Part shown: positions 35,272-49,322 of the stretch, piece after piece
Numbering within the stretch: the stretch's first letter is position 1
Layout: each line of letters opens with the position of its first letter
Source: Strigamia acuminata
Taxonomy: Eukaryota; Arthropoda; Chilopoda; Geophilomorpha; Linotaeniidae
Direction: 5' to 3'
NCBI GenBank assembly: GCA_949358305.1
Contig: OX442315.1
Span: forward strand, 27,616,427 to 27,680,426
Length of the DNA stretch: 64,000 nt
Notes under the pieces: model-generated
What the model saw: the letters and a program-made list of their open reading frames with translations, nothing else
Told to the model about the DNA's origin: nothing
The model's database searches: none
Program-made: the position numbers and the translations under genes

Positions 35272-38200
35272 ATGGCGACTCCAACCAAACGAGCATGGAA
35301 ATTACGTGAGTTTTAATTTTCTTCACATCTAACATGGTCATTTAATAGATTTAACGTTTGGCAAGGTAATCTGCATCAGGTAACTGATATACTGAATGGA
35401 GATTAAAGGCGCGAACAAAAAGTTATGATAATTTTCCTTTCTGGCAACTTTCTCTGACCTATTCCTCTGTCCGAATAAGGGATGAGAAGGTCACTTTCGA
35501 CAGTTACGACTTTAAAGTAAGCACTCATGAGCTAAATATTTGCTAGGATCAGTGTCAGTGCGATAATATCCCGTGAACGGATTATTATGCAAATGTATAA
35601 GCCGGAGTACGGGGAAATTTAGAAACTCACTCTAATGGAACGGTTTATGTCAAAGCACTCGCAATTACAAATGTTTGTATACAGAGGTCAATAACATATG
35701 ATATTTTTGATTGATGGAAATAAAAATGTTGCTACATCATTGATTCGTGCTTCCCAGAAAAGTCGGGTCGAGAGGACAGCTGTAAGTCATTGAAATTATC
35801 AATTGTGTCAAGATTACAAGCAAAAATGAAGTTTTTTTTTTTTTTTTTTAAATTTGAATCTGGTTTTAGATTTAATTTTTCTTAAATTTAAATTTGCAAT
35901 ATTAATCACGTTTCGTTTTGTATTTGCAGAGGAGTTTGTTGCCCACGGTGCGAGTGTCAATTGCTTGGCATTAGGACGGAAATCTGGCCGAGTTCTTGTC
36001 ACTGGAGGAGAAGATAAGAAAGTGAATTTATGGGCTGTTGGAAAGCCTAATTGCATAATGGTAAATGCTAGAAAACAAGTGTAAACTACATGTTTAGAAT
36101 GGTTAAACTGAAGAAAATAAAAAGTCAAGGTCTTGTCGGCCTTCAAGATCACACTTGGGACTCGATGTGAATAATTTATGAGATTTTATTGTGTTTTTAC
36201 TTAATCGATTTGAATTTTTCTGGTTTTGTCAATTTAATTAGAGTACCCCACTTTAGTTATATACGAGTTCCTGTTTAGGAAATTGATTTTTTTAAATCAT
36301 CCTATGTCAAAATGTGCATGTTAGGCAATGTGGGTCACACAATTATGTAAACGATTTGTGAATCTGTGCTCATTTTACGATTGATCGTGATTTTTTTCTC
36401 ACTTTTTTATTGATAGAGTTTAACCGGGCACACAACGCCGGTGGAATGTGTGCGATTTAGTTATTCCGATGAACTAGTTTGTGCTGGTTCACTCTCAGGT
36501 GCTCTAAAAATATGGGACTTGGAGGCCGCAAAAAGTTCGTTTATTTATTTTTTTACTTTATTTATGTTTTTTAATTGTTTTTTTTTTAAATTTCTTAATT
36601 ATTTTACAGTTGTCAGAACATTAACAGGACACAAAGCGAATATTAAAAGTCTTGATTTTCATCCGTACGGCGATTTTCTGGCGTCAGGTTCTACAGATAC
36701 AAATATAAAGGTTGAATTTATCCGAATGTTTTTAATAAATATGTTTAAACAAATTGAATTTTTGTTGCAGCTATGGGATATTAAAAGGAAGGGTTGCATA
36801 TTCACATACAAAGGCCATACTAGTACAATAAATAGTATAAAATTTAGTCCTGATGGCAGATGGATCGCATCTGCGGGAGAAGATGGAGCAGTTAAGGTAT
36901 TTTTGGAATATATTTAATTTGATTTTTGAAATTATTTTTGATGAATTATTTTTGATTTTCAGATTTGGGATTTGCCGGCTGGTAAAATGTTGGCAGAGTT
37001 CCGTAGTCATGTAGCGCCCGTTCGGGATGTCGAATTCCATCCTAACGAATTTTTACTTGCCAGTGGAAGCTTAGACAGGTTTTAGTAATTTGTTCATTTC
37101 TTGTAAGATTATAATCTCATTTGATATATTGAATTTGTTTATAGGACAGTGAAATTCTGGGATCTAGAAAATTTTCAATTAGTTTCTTCCACTGATGGAG
37201 ATACAGGACCCATCAGGTAAATGATAAGTGATAAAAAGAATTAAAGTTTTTATATTTTTATATATTTTTTTTTGCAGTTGTATAAATTTTAGTCCTGATG
37301 GGGAATGTCTTTTTAGTGGTGCTCAAGATTTATTAAAAGTTTATGGTTGGGAACCCACTCGGGTTTTCGATTCCATTTTAATGGGTTGGGGCAAGGTGGC
37401 TGATATTGCTACTTCTCAAAACCAACTTGTAAGATTTATTGATTTTATATCTTGCTATTGTTATTACTGTTTTGTTTTTGTTTGTAATAATAGATTGGTG
37501 CAAGTTTTTTGCAATCAAATGTATCCATTTACATCGTGGATTTAAAACGAGTACAGCCTTTTGGTGGCATGCCAACAACTCCACTAGCCTTCCAGCATGG
37601 GTGTGTTTATTTTGTGTGCAAACGTTTTGAATAAACAAATCTAAAATAAATTTTTTTTTTTGGTTTAGTACTCACGTGAGAAAAAGTTTTATACGTCAGA
37701 AACCCGCAGCGGGCCAAGAATCTAAAACGACAGAGTAAATTTAATTGAATTTAAATAAAGAAAGAAACGGTAAATAATTGTGTTTTTCTTTTTAGTTCTG
37801 TTCCAGTGAAAATGGAAGACATCGAATCTGTTACGCCAGATATTGATCCCGGGGATGATGCTAACTCATTAGCCGATATTAAGGAAATGGATGATTACAA
37901 AGCAATTTTTCAACCAAGAAGAAGAGAATGTAAGTAAATGTTTTTTTTAAAAAAAACAAAAAAAATTGTAATAAGTTTTAAAACTGTTTGAAGCATGAAC
38001 TCGCGATATTACTGAATTAGTGCGTTAACGACTAACTGTTATTGGTTGTGTGATGTCAGATCGGATCGGATGTGTGCATGCTTAGTTATGTGCTTGTTTT
38101 GCTTTTTTTTTTAATACAAAAAAGTTTTAAATTGTTTTTAAAAAAATAACATTTTACTAAACAAGACGAATATTTTTTTCATAATTATCATTGCCTGCTC

Positions 38201-39881
38201 ATGTTTTGTGAATTCTTGCTTCTGCAGTAGCCAGAACTCCTCCACCAAGGGGAATTGATCCTTTCCCAGCACCACCTGAGGGTACGTGAGCAAATCGAAC
38301 ATTAAAACTTATTAGATTTAATTTGTTTTTGCGTGTTTTTAATCTCTTAGTAGTATTTGTTAGTTGATATTTATTTATTTATTTATTTATTTATTTTGGT
38401 TATGTATTATTTATTTATTTATTTTGCTTTGTTTTGTTTTTTTCTTTTCTTTTTTTTATGTTTTCAAAAAATTCTATGCACCAATTCTCTTCTTCACCAT
38501 CTTCGCCAAACACAGACATTTTCCGTCCAGAACCCGTTAGACCGAATGAGGTTAAAACGACCGAACAGTTCGTGAAAACTGAAATCCCTCGATCCGAAAC
38601 AGCAGTCCGTACTGCTGAAACGACCAGAATGGATGTTGTGCGGACGCATCAACCGCAGCAGCTACCGCCAAGATCGGAGACAGTCGTAAAAATTCTAAAT
38701 GATCAGGGACACGTAATTCGGTCTGCTCCTAGTGTGACGAATTCGACGAGCGAAGTCAGGACGCGGGATATTCCCGTTACGATCTTAGCCCCCGTTCCAC
38801 CAGTTAGAACGATGTCATCAGTAGTTCTACCAGTAAAGAGTGAATCTCATGACATGCTACCTTCTTCGCTCAAAACAGATATTCATCCGGACAAAGTGGA
38901 CAGAAATGCCGATATCCTCGATTACGTTCCTGCCCAGCGGGAAAAACCAGTCGGGTTGGATATGGATGAGTTCCTACCATCTAGTTTGGTACATCAACGA
39001 ATTGAATTAAGTAATTAGTGTTTTATTTATTTTATTTTATTTATTTTGTACAGAAAACATTCCATGATTCAATGCGAATGGGACAACAGGCCCAACCGGA
39101 CATTTCGGAAGCGGAAGCAATTTCTTCAATTATTAAAGGCCATGAATCGATGTTAGCGGTTTTAACTAACAGACATAGACATTTGCAAATTGTTCTGACA
39201 TTGTGGAATAATAAAGATATTAAGGTATTACTCAATTTTTTGTTTTAAAATATTGTTTTAATCTGTTTTGTTTGATTTAGACTGCTATTGAATCAGCAGT
39301 TCATATGAATGACCTATCAGTGATTGTTGATGTGCTGGGCATAGTCTGCCTCAGAGCGTAAGTTTTATTTTCGTGTTTGTTTTGAAGTTTATTTATTTTG
39401 TTTTCTTTTCTAGGTCATTGTGGTCACTTGATTTATGCGTAATTTTATTACCATCCATTTATGAATTGCTGCAGTGCAAATTTGAAGCGTATGTTTTTGT
39501 TGAGATGAATGTAAAGGGAAAATAATTTAATTTAATTTAATTTAATTTAATAGGTACATGTCTGTTGGTTGTAACGCCTTACGGTTGATTTTGAAGAATT
39601 TTGCGACTGTGATAAAAGCGAATATTACTGCAGCTTCTACTACTGGTGGAATTGGGATTGATTTGCAACAAGAAGAAAGGTGCGAAAAGATTTTTGAATT
39701 ATTTATTTATCTAAAAGTTTTTAATATCTTAAAAAATTTTATTTTTAGATATAACAAATGTACGAGTTGTTACAACCATTTAGTCTCAATAAAGGCCTTT
39801 ATTCTAAAAAGGCAAACATTACAGGGCAAACTTGGTCAGACGTTTAGAGAAATGCATATTTTAATGCAAGTGTTCGACTGA
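35272..39881 (+). CDS. KATNB1: Katanin p80 WD40 subunit (KATNB1)
   Basis: Regulatory subunit of the microtubule-severing katanin ATPase. Eighteen exons in phase give 754 aa (human 655). They start at 35272, 35930, 36417, 36610, 36771, 36963, 37145, 37278, 37494, 37669, 37796, 38228, 38516, 39054, 39281, 39414, 39554 and 39749. Residues ~10-300 form the WD40 propeller ([55 protein letters not shown]). A long variable linker follows, with the FPAPPE motif and the largest exon (38516..38988). The conserved C-terminal con80 domain, which binds the p60 subunit, includes [18 protein letters not shown] and [15 protein letters not shown]. The linker is longer than in vertebrates. Confidence 0.95.
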
Positions 39882-40891
39882 CGAGCAACGATTAGGACTA
39901 TAGAATAAAAATAAATTATTTCATAAAAGGTGCCGAATGTGACGGGAGAAAATTTTGTTCGTTTTTGTTTGTTTGTTTTGTTTTTAGTTTTTTTTTAATT
40001 AATCGAGGAGAAAATTGAAATAAGAGTAAAATTTGCCTTTGCTTGCCCGGCGTGATACATTTATACTAATTTAAAAAATTCATGATGTACAAGTTGATTT
40101 TAGGGAAGCTTGGAAATTCTAACTTGGGTGGAGGTTGATTTCTTAGATAAGTTATATCCGGAATGGTTGAACGCGTTATGTTTATAAAATTATGTATATA
40201 GTGCCAATTTTTTTGATCGAAACATTTTCTTTAATCTTCCTGTTTAAACTCCCTTGTAAATAAGAAAACACATTTTTACAACGAATCTAGTTTTTATACT
40301 AATTAAAAGCAAAAAGAACTCGGCCAGATAAAGACGAGCTGATTTTGTTGTGCCTTTGTAAAATATTTCTATAAATAATGAAAAGTTTACAAACTATAAA
40401 AGTCTAATTCTTTTCTTTGTAAAAATCCCGAATGAGCGGAAATTTTAATTTGTAATGAGTGCCATTAACTAACGTCCTCTGGTAGCAGTTTATTCATTAT
40501 TATTTGCTTAAGTGATTGGACCGGGCATGGGCGAATTCGGAGGTCGTGGATAACCATCTGATGGTACGTATTTTTTCGTGAGTTTGTCATGTGATTCCAT
40601 GAAGGATTTTATTTCAGTTTCATTTCAACATTACACTCTCGATTTAATTGCATGTCGTACCGTACCTAGTACGTAAATTGAACATTGGCGGCGTTACGTG
40701 TGAGATGAAGGAGTATCATTACTCAGTGCGCAATTCGGTTTATTTTTTTCATTAGCTAAAGATTAAAGTGTCCACAGAACGTTAGGTTTATAGTTTGAGT
40801 TAAAATTTAGATGTTTTAACTTTTTTTTGGTTTTAAAGTTTTTAAATGAGTTACAATATGTCTACTTTCGGTGGGGGCGTAGTTCAGGGGA
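39882..40891. other. KATNB1 3' flank and ATP9 5' flank
   Basis: About 1 kb with no coding signal. An AATAAA lies near 39885-39910 for KATNB1. A frame MSYNMSTFGGGVVQ... at about 40849 runs into the ATP9 first exon region but is out of phase with exon 2. Confidence 0.45.
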
Positions 40892-43800
40892 ATGATCATC
40901 TTATTGAAACTGGTAAATATTGTTAATTTATCTAGGTTTTATTTATTTCACATGATCTAGCCATTGTCAAATGGGGTGGAGGACATTCCACTTGTGCTGA
41001 CTAGTGACAACGAGTCGAATTTCGATATGGGTGAAAATGATTATCTTCTTCATGCTCAAGATTTAGTTGCCAACCGGAAGGGAGGACTGAGCAGTTGCTT
41101 TTGTTGTTTGTGCTACTGCATAAGAAATATCTTCATGTCGTAAGTTTGACATTTGATAAATAATATAAAAATTCTGACATGCGCTTTGTTTTGTTTTAAT
41201 TTAATTTGAATTCAATTTTGCAGTTGCTGCGGTTCAGTCGGCCGAAAATTATGCGGAGAACGAGAACACGTATCGCGAACTATTTGGATAGGGACGAGAA
41301 CCAAGGAGAAATTTCCGCGAAATGTCATTAGAAATCAGAAATATAATTTCTTTACTTTCATACCTTTGGTAATTGATTAAAACGCTATTGCTGAATATGT
41401 TTTATAATGTTTTTTAATTAAAATTAATTATTTTTTAATGTGTTTTAGGTGTTGTTTGAACAGTTTAAGTTTTTTCTTAATTTATATTTCCTTGTCATGG
41501 CACTTTCTCAATTCATACCAGATATTAAAATTGGATATTTATACACTTACTGGGGACCTTTGGTAAGTTTTTAAGTGAATCTCGGTGTTGCTAAATTAAT
41601 GTAATAATCTAAACAGGGATTCGTTTTGACTGTCACGATTCTTCGCGAGGCTGTAGACGATTTTCGGCGTTACCGACGCGATAGGGAAGTGAACGGTCAG
41701 TTGTATATCAAAGTAACAGCAAGTGGAAACGTAAAAGTTCCAAGTTCAGACATCAAAGTCGGCGATTTGATAATAGTCGAAAAAGTAAGTAATATCTATT
41801 TATAAGAAATTGGATGTTTGAATTATTGTTTATTATTATTTTTCTTAATAGAATCAAAGGGTACCTGCAGACTTGGTGTTAGTACGAACGACAGAAGAGA
41901 ATGGAGCTTGTTTTGTCCGTACAGATCAGTTGGACGGTGAAACTGATTGGAAATTAAGGCTTGCTATGGGAACGACTCAAAAACTAAGTTCTAACGATGT
42001 AATTTATACGAAGTTTAGGTTAAAATTAAAAGTTCTTGAATACATTTAACATTTTTTTGATTTAGGAACTATTTAAAATAGAGGCGGCTGTTTATGCTGA
42101 GAAACCACAGAGAGATATTCACAGTTTTATTGGAACAGTCACTAGGGTGAGACTTATTTATTACCGTCATTTAATAAGGTTTTTACATTTTTATTTAATC
42201 GCAGCATGACGGAGAACAAATTGAAGATTCTTTAGGTATTGAAAACACATTATGGGCTAATACCGTGGTTGCATCAGGATCTGCAGTGGGTATAGTCATA
42301 TACACAGGGCTAGAAACTCGAAGTGTAATGAATAATTCTCAACCAAGGAGTAAAGTAATGAAGATTTCTCTCGAGCGTAAAATTCTTAAATTTAATAAAA
42401 ATGCATTCTAATAGGTTGGATTGTTGGACATCGAAATAAACCAACTTACGAAAATTTTATTTGGTAGCGTATTAGCATTGGCATTAGTTATGATTATTTT
42501 AAAGGTAAGATATCTTATCACAATCGGCGCGCATACAAATTTAATAAATTGACTAAATCATATTTTATTCTAGGGTTTTCAAGGACCTTGGTATCGTTAT
42601 TTTTTCCGTTACGTGCTCCTTTTTTCTTATATTATACCAATAAGTCTCCGGGTGAATCTCGACATTGGTAAAGCTGTTTATTCCTGGATGATCCAGAGGG
42701 ACAAGGAACTGCCTGGGACAGTTGTGCGTAGCACTACTATTCCAGAAGAACTAGGCCGCATTGTTTACTTATTGTCCGACAAAACGGGAACACTCACACA
42801 AAACGAAATGGTAGATAGAACTAATTTAGATAATTTGTTGTTTTAAAACTTTTTTTGTTTTTGAAGATTTTTAAACGTTTACATGTGGGTACGGTATCGT
42901 TTGGTTCCGAATCGTTTGACAAAGTTGCAGAACATGTAAGAAATGCATTCGCACAATCCGCAACGTCGACACAAGCTGCGGCGACATTCCAACCTAAGAT
43001 GCGGAAATCGGAGATGTCAAGAGTACTTGAAGCAACCAAAGCTTTGGTTCTTTGCCACAATGTTACGCCTGTTTGGGACGACGATACTGATGAACTCACA
43101 AATAGCATTGGAAAGGAAGGGAATTCGACGTCTAAAAACGTTGTGTACCAAGCATCTAGTCCCGACGAAGTGGCACTTGTTTCTTGGACCGAGAGCGTGG
43201 GATTGACTCTGGGTAAGCGAGAATTGACTACAATGGATGTGAAAACACCGCAAGGAGCAATCATTTCATTCGCAATACTTCAAATATTTCCTTTTACTTC
43301 GGAAACAAAACGAATGGGGATTATTGTAAAGGTAGGGTTTATATCCCTTTTTACTTTCTAGTAAATATTAAATAAATAATTTATAATAGGATATGCAAAC
43401 GGGAGAAATCACGTTCTATTTGAAAGGAGCCGATGTGGTTATGACGTCAGTTGTACAGTACAACGACTGGTTGGAGGAAGAGGTAGTAAAAATTTATTGG
43501 TATTACGAATATAAATATTTATTCTGATTTTTTTTCTAGTGTGGCAATATGGCGCGCGAAGGCTTACGGACTTTAGTAGTAGCCAAAAAAATATTGTCAG
43601 ACGAACAATATCAAGATTTTGAGGTATGTTTATGAGTTTTTTTCTTTTTGTTCTCTAGTTTTTAATTGTATATTGCGTATTTAGACTCGATACAATCAAG
43701 CAAAAATGAGCAAACATGATCGAACGACTAAAGTTACTGCTGTAATAGAAAGTTTGGAGAGAGACATGGAATTGTTGTGTTTGACCGGCGTTGAAGATAA

Positions 43801-45528
43801 ACTTCAAGATAAAGTGCGACCTACGCTTGAATTGCTGCGAAATGCTGGCATTAAGGTAATTGAATTAGACATTTTATTTAAATTTCTTAGACAGTATTAA
43901 TTATTTTATTAGGTGTGGATGCTGACTGGTGATAAACTCGAAACTGCTACATGCATTGCGAAAAGCTCTCGACTTGTTGCACGCACACAATCTGTCCACA
44001 TATTCAAGTCGGTTACTTCGCGAACTGAAGCCCACCTCGAACTGAACACGTTTCGTCGGCGAAACGATTCTGCTCTCATTATCAAGGGTGATTCACTTGA
44101 GGTTTGTTTTGATAAGTAAACAGCTTCCAATAGTGATTAAAAATCTGTTTTTATTTTTTGCCCGAATAAAGGTGTGCTTACGCTTTTACGAACTTGAATT
44201 TATGGAGCTGGTATGTCAGTGTCCCGCTGTTGTTTGCTGTCGTTGCTCACCTACCCAAAAAGCTGAAGTAGTACGTCTTCTTAAACAGCACACGGGGAAG
44301 CGCACATGTGCTATTGGTGAGTAAGACGCGAGGGAAAAGTAGATTAATGTATTTTATTTCAATGTGTAATTCGTAGGGGATGGTGGTAATGATGTAAGTA
44401 TGATACAGGCGGCTGATGCGGGAGTTGGTATTGTAGGAAAGGTATGAGAATTAACTGATTAAATGAATGTTTTAATGAGAAATGTTTGGTTTTAGGAAGG
44501 GCGGCAAGCTTCTTTAGCTGCAGATTTTTCAATTACACAATTCAGTCATGTTGCAAGATTGCTGCTTGTGCATGGTCGGAATAGGTAAATGATTAATGTT
44601 GGTATTTTTCTAAATATTACAGCTGTGGTTTTGTTTTTTCAGTTATAAAAGATCGGCTTCACTAGCTCAATTTGTTATTCACAGAGGATTAATTATTACC
44701 ACAATGCAAGTTATTTTTTCATCAGTGTTTTATTTTGCTTCGGTGTCATTATACCCAGGGTTTCTTATGGTTGGGTAAGTTTAAGTTTTTATTATTAATA
44801 TTTTTCAAATTGAAATATAATTTGTTTTCTAGTTATGCAACAGTATACACGATGTTTCCGGTATTTTCACTCGTTCTGGATAAAGATGTGACATCAAATA
44901 TTGCAATTACTTTTCCAGAGCTTTATAAAGATCTCACCAAAGTAATATAAACAAAAATAATTTCAATTTGTAAATCGCAACTTGAATTTTCTATTTCAGG
45001 GACGCTCGTTATCATATAAAACTTTCTTCATGTGGGTGCTTATTAGTATATACCAAGGTAATGACATGATTAAATTGAATATCAAAATATCTAATTAATT
45101 TCTTTTTTTAGGAGGGATCTTAATGTACGGTGCATTGTTGCTTTTTGAAGATGAATTTATTCACATAGTAACTATCAGTTTTACTGCACTAATTCTTACG
45201 GAATTGTTAATGGTGGCGTTAACTGTGCGAACCTGGCACTGGTTGATGGTTGTGGCCGAATTATTTAGCTTACTCGTTTACATGCTGTCACTATTTTTAC
45301 TCAGTGATTTCTTTGGTGAGTGAACTCGTTTAATTTTTTTATACATATATTTATATATTTATTGGAGTGTAAAATGTTCTAATTTTAATTTCAGATACTG
45401 ATTTTATTATGACTGGGGATTTTGTATGGAAAGTTTCGGTTATAACTGTGGTCAGTTGTTTTCCTCTTTACGTTTTAAAGTTTTTGAGAACAAAGTTTTC
45501 GCCTCCAAGTTATTCGAAATTGACATAA
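40892..45528 (+). CDS. ATP9: ATP9-type P4-ATPase (putative phospholipid flippase)
   Basis: Class 2 P4-ATPase, the group that in yeast is Neo1 and works without a CDC50 partner at Golgi and endosomes. About 23 exons match ATP9A/B along their whole length. Motifs: [12 protein letters not shown] (actuator), [24 protein letters not shown] with the phosphorylated aspartate codon at 42778, [50 protein letters not shown] and [11 protein letters not shown]. The C-terminus [11 protein letters not shown] is nearly identical to the vertebrate protein. Multiple membrane segments are visible, as expected for ten. The start is uncertain: phase requires MIILLKL at 40892 or a later ATG in exon 2 (40961..41139). 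Confidence 0.94.
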
Positions 45529-45759
45529 TATATAAATTTTTTTTTGGTATTTTTTTTTTTTAAAAAAAAGGCAAATAATCTTGTTTTTTGTACAGAGAAA
45601 TAAATTATTCAATAAAATGTAACTTTTTCCTTATAAAAGTACTTCGGTATCAATTATTTGGGGTTTTATCTTCAAACTCTTTAAAAAAAACTGCTATCAC
45701 ACAAATAAGTTGTTTATTCGATAACAAAAAGTACAGTTTACTGTTTGTAATTGAACGCA

Positions 45760-47161
45760 ATGCGGTCCAACTGCTCGGATGGAAATTGTCAATGGCAAAA
45801 TAGGCAACTTATAGTCGATTTATTTTGTATTTTACTCGGCATCAACTCTCTAATAGCCACAAATGGACTTTGGGTTGAATTACCATTAATTGTTTCTTAT
45901 CTACCTGAAAAATGGGAACTACCAGCTTATTTGTCCGCAATAATTCAAACCGCGAACATTGGACCGATTTTATACGTTTCAGCAAAATTCATGTAAATTC
46001 GATTTATTCGCAACACACTCTTCCAGTAACAATACAATCTTTTAGGTGGCCGAAACAAGTAACGGAAGTTCGTGTGATTTATGGCATGCTAGCCATTGGA
46101 TGCTGTTCATCTTTTCTTATGATCTGGTTTTGGTCTAATTCTCTCTGGATTTTGAATTACGAAAGAAGCCTTCCTTTATTCATATTAACTTTCTTCTTAG
46201 CACTAGTGGACAGTGTGAGTTCCCTCGTTTGTCTTCCCTTTATGGCCGTTCTCCGCAGTCATTATGTCACTTCATACATGATTGGCGAAGCACTGAGTGG
46301 ATTTTTGCCGAGTATGATGGCTTTGGTGCAAGGTGTTGATGAGTACACCAAGTGCAAGAACATAACGGTGTCTAACAGTACTTTAAATCAAACCGAATAT
46401 CGATTAGAACCGTTAGATGCAAATCCCAATTTTTCTCCTGAAGTATTTTTTGCTTTTCTATTTGGCATGATGTTATTAAGCAGTGCCGGTTTCGTAATGC
46501 TGAATTATCTGCCAATAGCGAAGCTCGAATATGTAACGAGAAATGAAGGAACGGTTAAAGAAAAAGTTCCTCTGGATCACAAAAAAGCACACGTAAAAAG
46601 CTCGGCAATTTTGCTATTAGCACTTCAAGGGTGGATAAGTGCATTAGGCTATGGGATTTTACCCGCAATACAATCGTTTTCGTGTCTTCCATATGGAAGT
46701 GGACCGTATCACTATGCGGTTGTTTTGAGCAGTATAGCGGCGCCACTAGCTGCCATCGCAGCTGTTTTAATCCCCTTAAAACGGGAAAGAATTATTTCAT
46801 CGCTAACTGGCTTGGCAACATTGATTTCTGTGTACTTAATGATAACTGCGATTTATAGTTCTGCACCACCATTGGTTGGCACAGAAGCAGGAAACAGTTT
46901 AATAGTAAAATAATAATTGATGATTTTTTATTATTTTATTAATATTTTATATATTTTTGTTTTTAGGTAGTAAGCTGGGTGTTATATACTGGTCTGTTTG
47001 GCTACATCAGGGTAATAATTGCAGCAATGTGTCGGGATATAGGTTACAAAGCCCTATTTTGGTGTGGAATTATGACTCAAGCTGGATCTGCTATGGGAGC
47101 CTTAATTATGTTTTTGCTTGTGTCAGTATTTAAGTTATTTTACGAAAAAACAGATTGTTGA
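45760..47161 (+). CDS. SLC52A: SLC52A-family riboflavin transporter
   Basis: Plasma-membrane riboflavin uptake carrier. Three exons, 45760..45992, 46046..46904 and 46967..47161, give 428 aa. About eleven hydrophobic segments are visible. Family signatures: [75 protein letters not shown], and [17 protein letters not shown] near the end. A hydrophilic loop in the middle has three N-glycosylation sequons ([12 protein letters not shown]). It follows ATP9 by 231 bp on the same strand and meets the flavin monooxygenase gene tail to tail, 87 bp away. Confidence 0.93.
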
Positions 47162-47248
47162 ATTATAGTATTTTTTTATTTTTTAAAAAGTAAATAAACA
47201 TTTGTTTTTATATTTAGAACAATTTTCATATTTTTGTTTATTATAATT

Positions 47249-48769
47249 TTATTTTTCAAGTACGGCATCAATTTCATCAAATGATTCAGTGCTGAGGACT
47301 CTGTAATTTTTATTTCTGAACCCAGATGGATCTTGAAATACAGCTTGCCTGACTCGTTTGTAAATTTGCCCCGCTACGGGATGCGGCGGCTGGCAACCGA
47401 TTTGTTTAGCCAGATAAATGCAATAATCCCACTGCAAATAGTCTAAACAATGAAAGTAACGGAGAGAGCTACCTTTTGCCTCTAAGGATTTCAGGTGAAG
47501 TTTGTTTTCACATTCGATTAAATTAAATGGTGGAATTTTAATTTTACCGAGAAGCAATTGTAAGAAGAAACGCGCTTGATAATCCACGAAAGGAAACGCA
47601 ACGACAAAAGTCGGAAGTCCAAAAAAGGCCATTGAAGGTCTACGCGCATTAATTAAGTGCTTGAATAAGGGGTAGACGTAATCATCCCCAACAACAACAT
47701 CGCAGTCGGGAGATAAAAACGGAAAAGAGTAAACGTAACCCGTACAGAACATTAAAACGTCACATTCAATAAAACTGTCATCTTTTAAAAGAAATCCGGT
47801 AGGTTTTGCAGCTACTAATTCTGGAACAACTTGAATGTTATCTCTTGTAAGTTTGATATTTTTGTTGTTACTAAGATAAACCTGAATAAACCGTGTGAAA
47901 AAAATTGTGTTATTAGCAGTAAATATTTCGTGGAATTGTACCTTTGAAGCCACTTTAGCAATGTCTAAACTGATGTCCATTCCGGAAGGACCGGCTCCGA
48001 GACACATAACACGCAAACCAGTAAAACCACTCGGTTCGCGATATGAATTGCTGTGCAAAACTTGCCCCTGGAATTTGTCAAGATCAGGAATAGAAGGTAT
48101 TCGCGGCACACTGTAATTACTAATTCAAAATAATTCATTATTTTTAGTTACTGTAATATCACAATAAAGAATAATTCGCACCCAGAACATATAGCCACAG
48201 CATCGAACTCATGTAACGCTTTCTGCTCACCATTTTCTACTTCGATTTCCCAATTTGATGTTTGCGACGGGCTAATCTTAATTACTCGAGTCGAAAACTG
48301 CAAATTTATTAATTTATCTCATTTCTTCACTAGTGTAGAGTAGCACAATCAATCCAATACCCTTATACTTGGAAGAATGTTGTAACGATGCGAGTAATCT
48401 TGGAGATACTGCAATACCTCCTCGTGCGAAAGGAAAGAATGTTTTCTTTCCGGGAATGGATAATCTAAATAACCCATGATTTCTTTGGGTAAGTTGATTC
48501 TGGGAAACGTTTTTTGATTAATTTTATTTCCCGGTCTTTTTTTTTTATTAGTTAGTTAAGAAATACCGTAGATTTTTGTACATCGATGAGTTGATAGACA
48601 TTGATGGATCGTAAATCCAGGTGCCACCCAATTGATCATTTTGTTCAAAAATTGTAGCATCAAACTTTGATGGGCTTGATAAAGCGTTTTTAGCTACGGC
48701 TATACCTGCTGGACCTGCACCAATGATTGCCAATCTAATTCTTCTATTAGTGTGTTCTGTTGCTGCCAT
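47249..48769 (-). CDS. FMO: Flavin-containing monooxygenase
   Basis: NADPH- and FAD-dependent monooxygenase of the FMO family, closest in style to insect FMOs. Five exons, complement(47249..47881, 47942..48110, 48182..48297, 48361..48499, 48567..48769), give 419 aa. The FAD site is IGAGPAG with the downstream QLGGTW. The FMO identity motif FxGxxxHxxxY reads FQGQVLHSNSY, and the NADPH site is CLGAGPSGMD. Without removing the 60-bp intron 47882..47941 the frame stays open, but good GT-AG sites and family alignment support splicing. No C-terminal membrane anchor is visible, so the enzyme may be soluble, unlike mammalian FMOs. Confidence 0.93.
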
Positions 48770-49322
48770 ATTAACGTGATGCGGTCAAGTGCAATTTGTA
48801 ATGTTATGTCTTTCTGATGCACAAAATCGAACTTTAAATATTGTCTGTGAAACCAATAAAATTTAAAGTAAAGAAAAATAATACAGATTGAAAAATAAAC
48901 ATAAAATAAAATAATTATATCTATGGACTGTGGTTCAAAAAGAGCTATTGATCGGAAAAATGTTTTCTGGTTCAAAATACGGTATGTAATTACTGGGGGA
49001 TTGGCGGGTTTAGACAAAGAATAGAAAATGTTAGGAAGTCACGCCATTGTCACTAGACAACATAAATAATTGCCAAACATCCTTACTAAAATGAAATTAG
49101 GTTATGTCCTATTTAATGGTCAAAAGCGTGGGGGGAGATGAAGCTGCACCAGAAAGAAGTAGTTTTGTTTTCATTCAATTAAATAAAAGTTCAGAATCCA
49201 ATATCCAACAGTTGTTCAGTTTCATAGAAAAAATCCAGTGAGTTAATTTCAACATTTTTGCTGATGCAATAAATTTCTGGCAACACAGTTTCAACAAATT
49301 ACAGTAAAATTACTCGCGTACC
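48770..49322. other. Spacer upstream of FMO
   Basis: Contains the FMO promoter and the 3' flank of the minus-strand gene ending at 49323. A 46-codon plus-strand frame near 49085-49243 has no known signature and is not called. Confidence 0.4.

Noticed and set aside
40849..40912. ATP9 start at MSYNMSTFGGG
   Set aside because: That frame ends in phase 1 at the only good donor, and joining it to exon 2 at 40961 gives an early stop; the phase-0 frame starting at 40892 fits instead.
47882..47941. Twenty extra residues between two FMO exons when read through
   Set aside because: The stretch keeps the frame open, but it has a GTACAA donor, a TTTATTCAG acceptor and no counterpart in the family, so it is a 60-bp intron.
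49085..49243. 46-codon plus-strand frame starting MSYLMVKSVGG
   Set aside because: Short, no splice partner, no family signature, and it lies in the 3' flank of a minus-strand gene.
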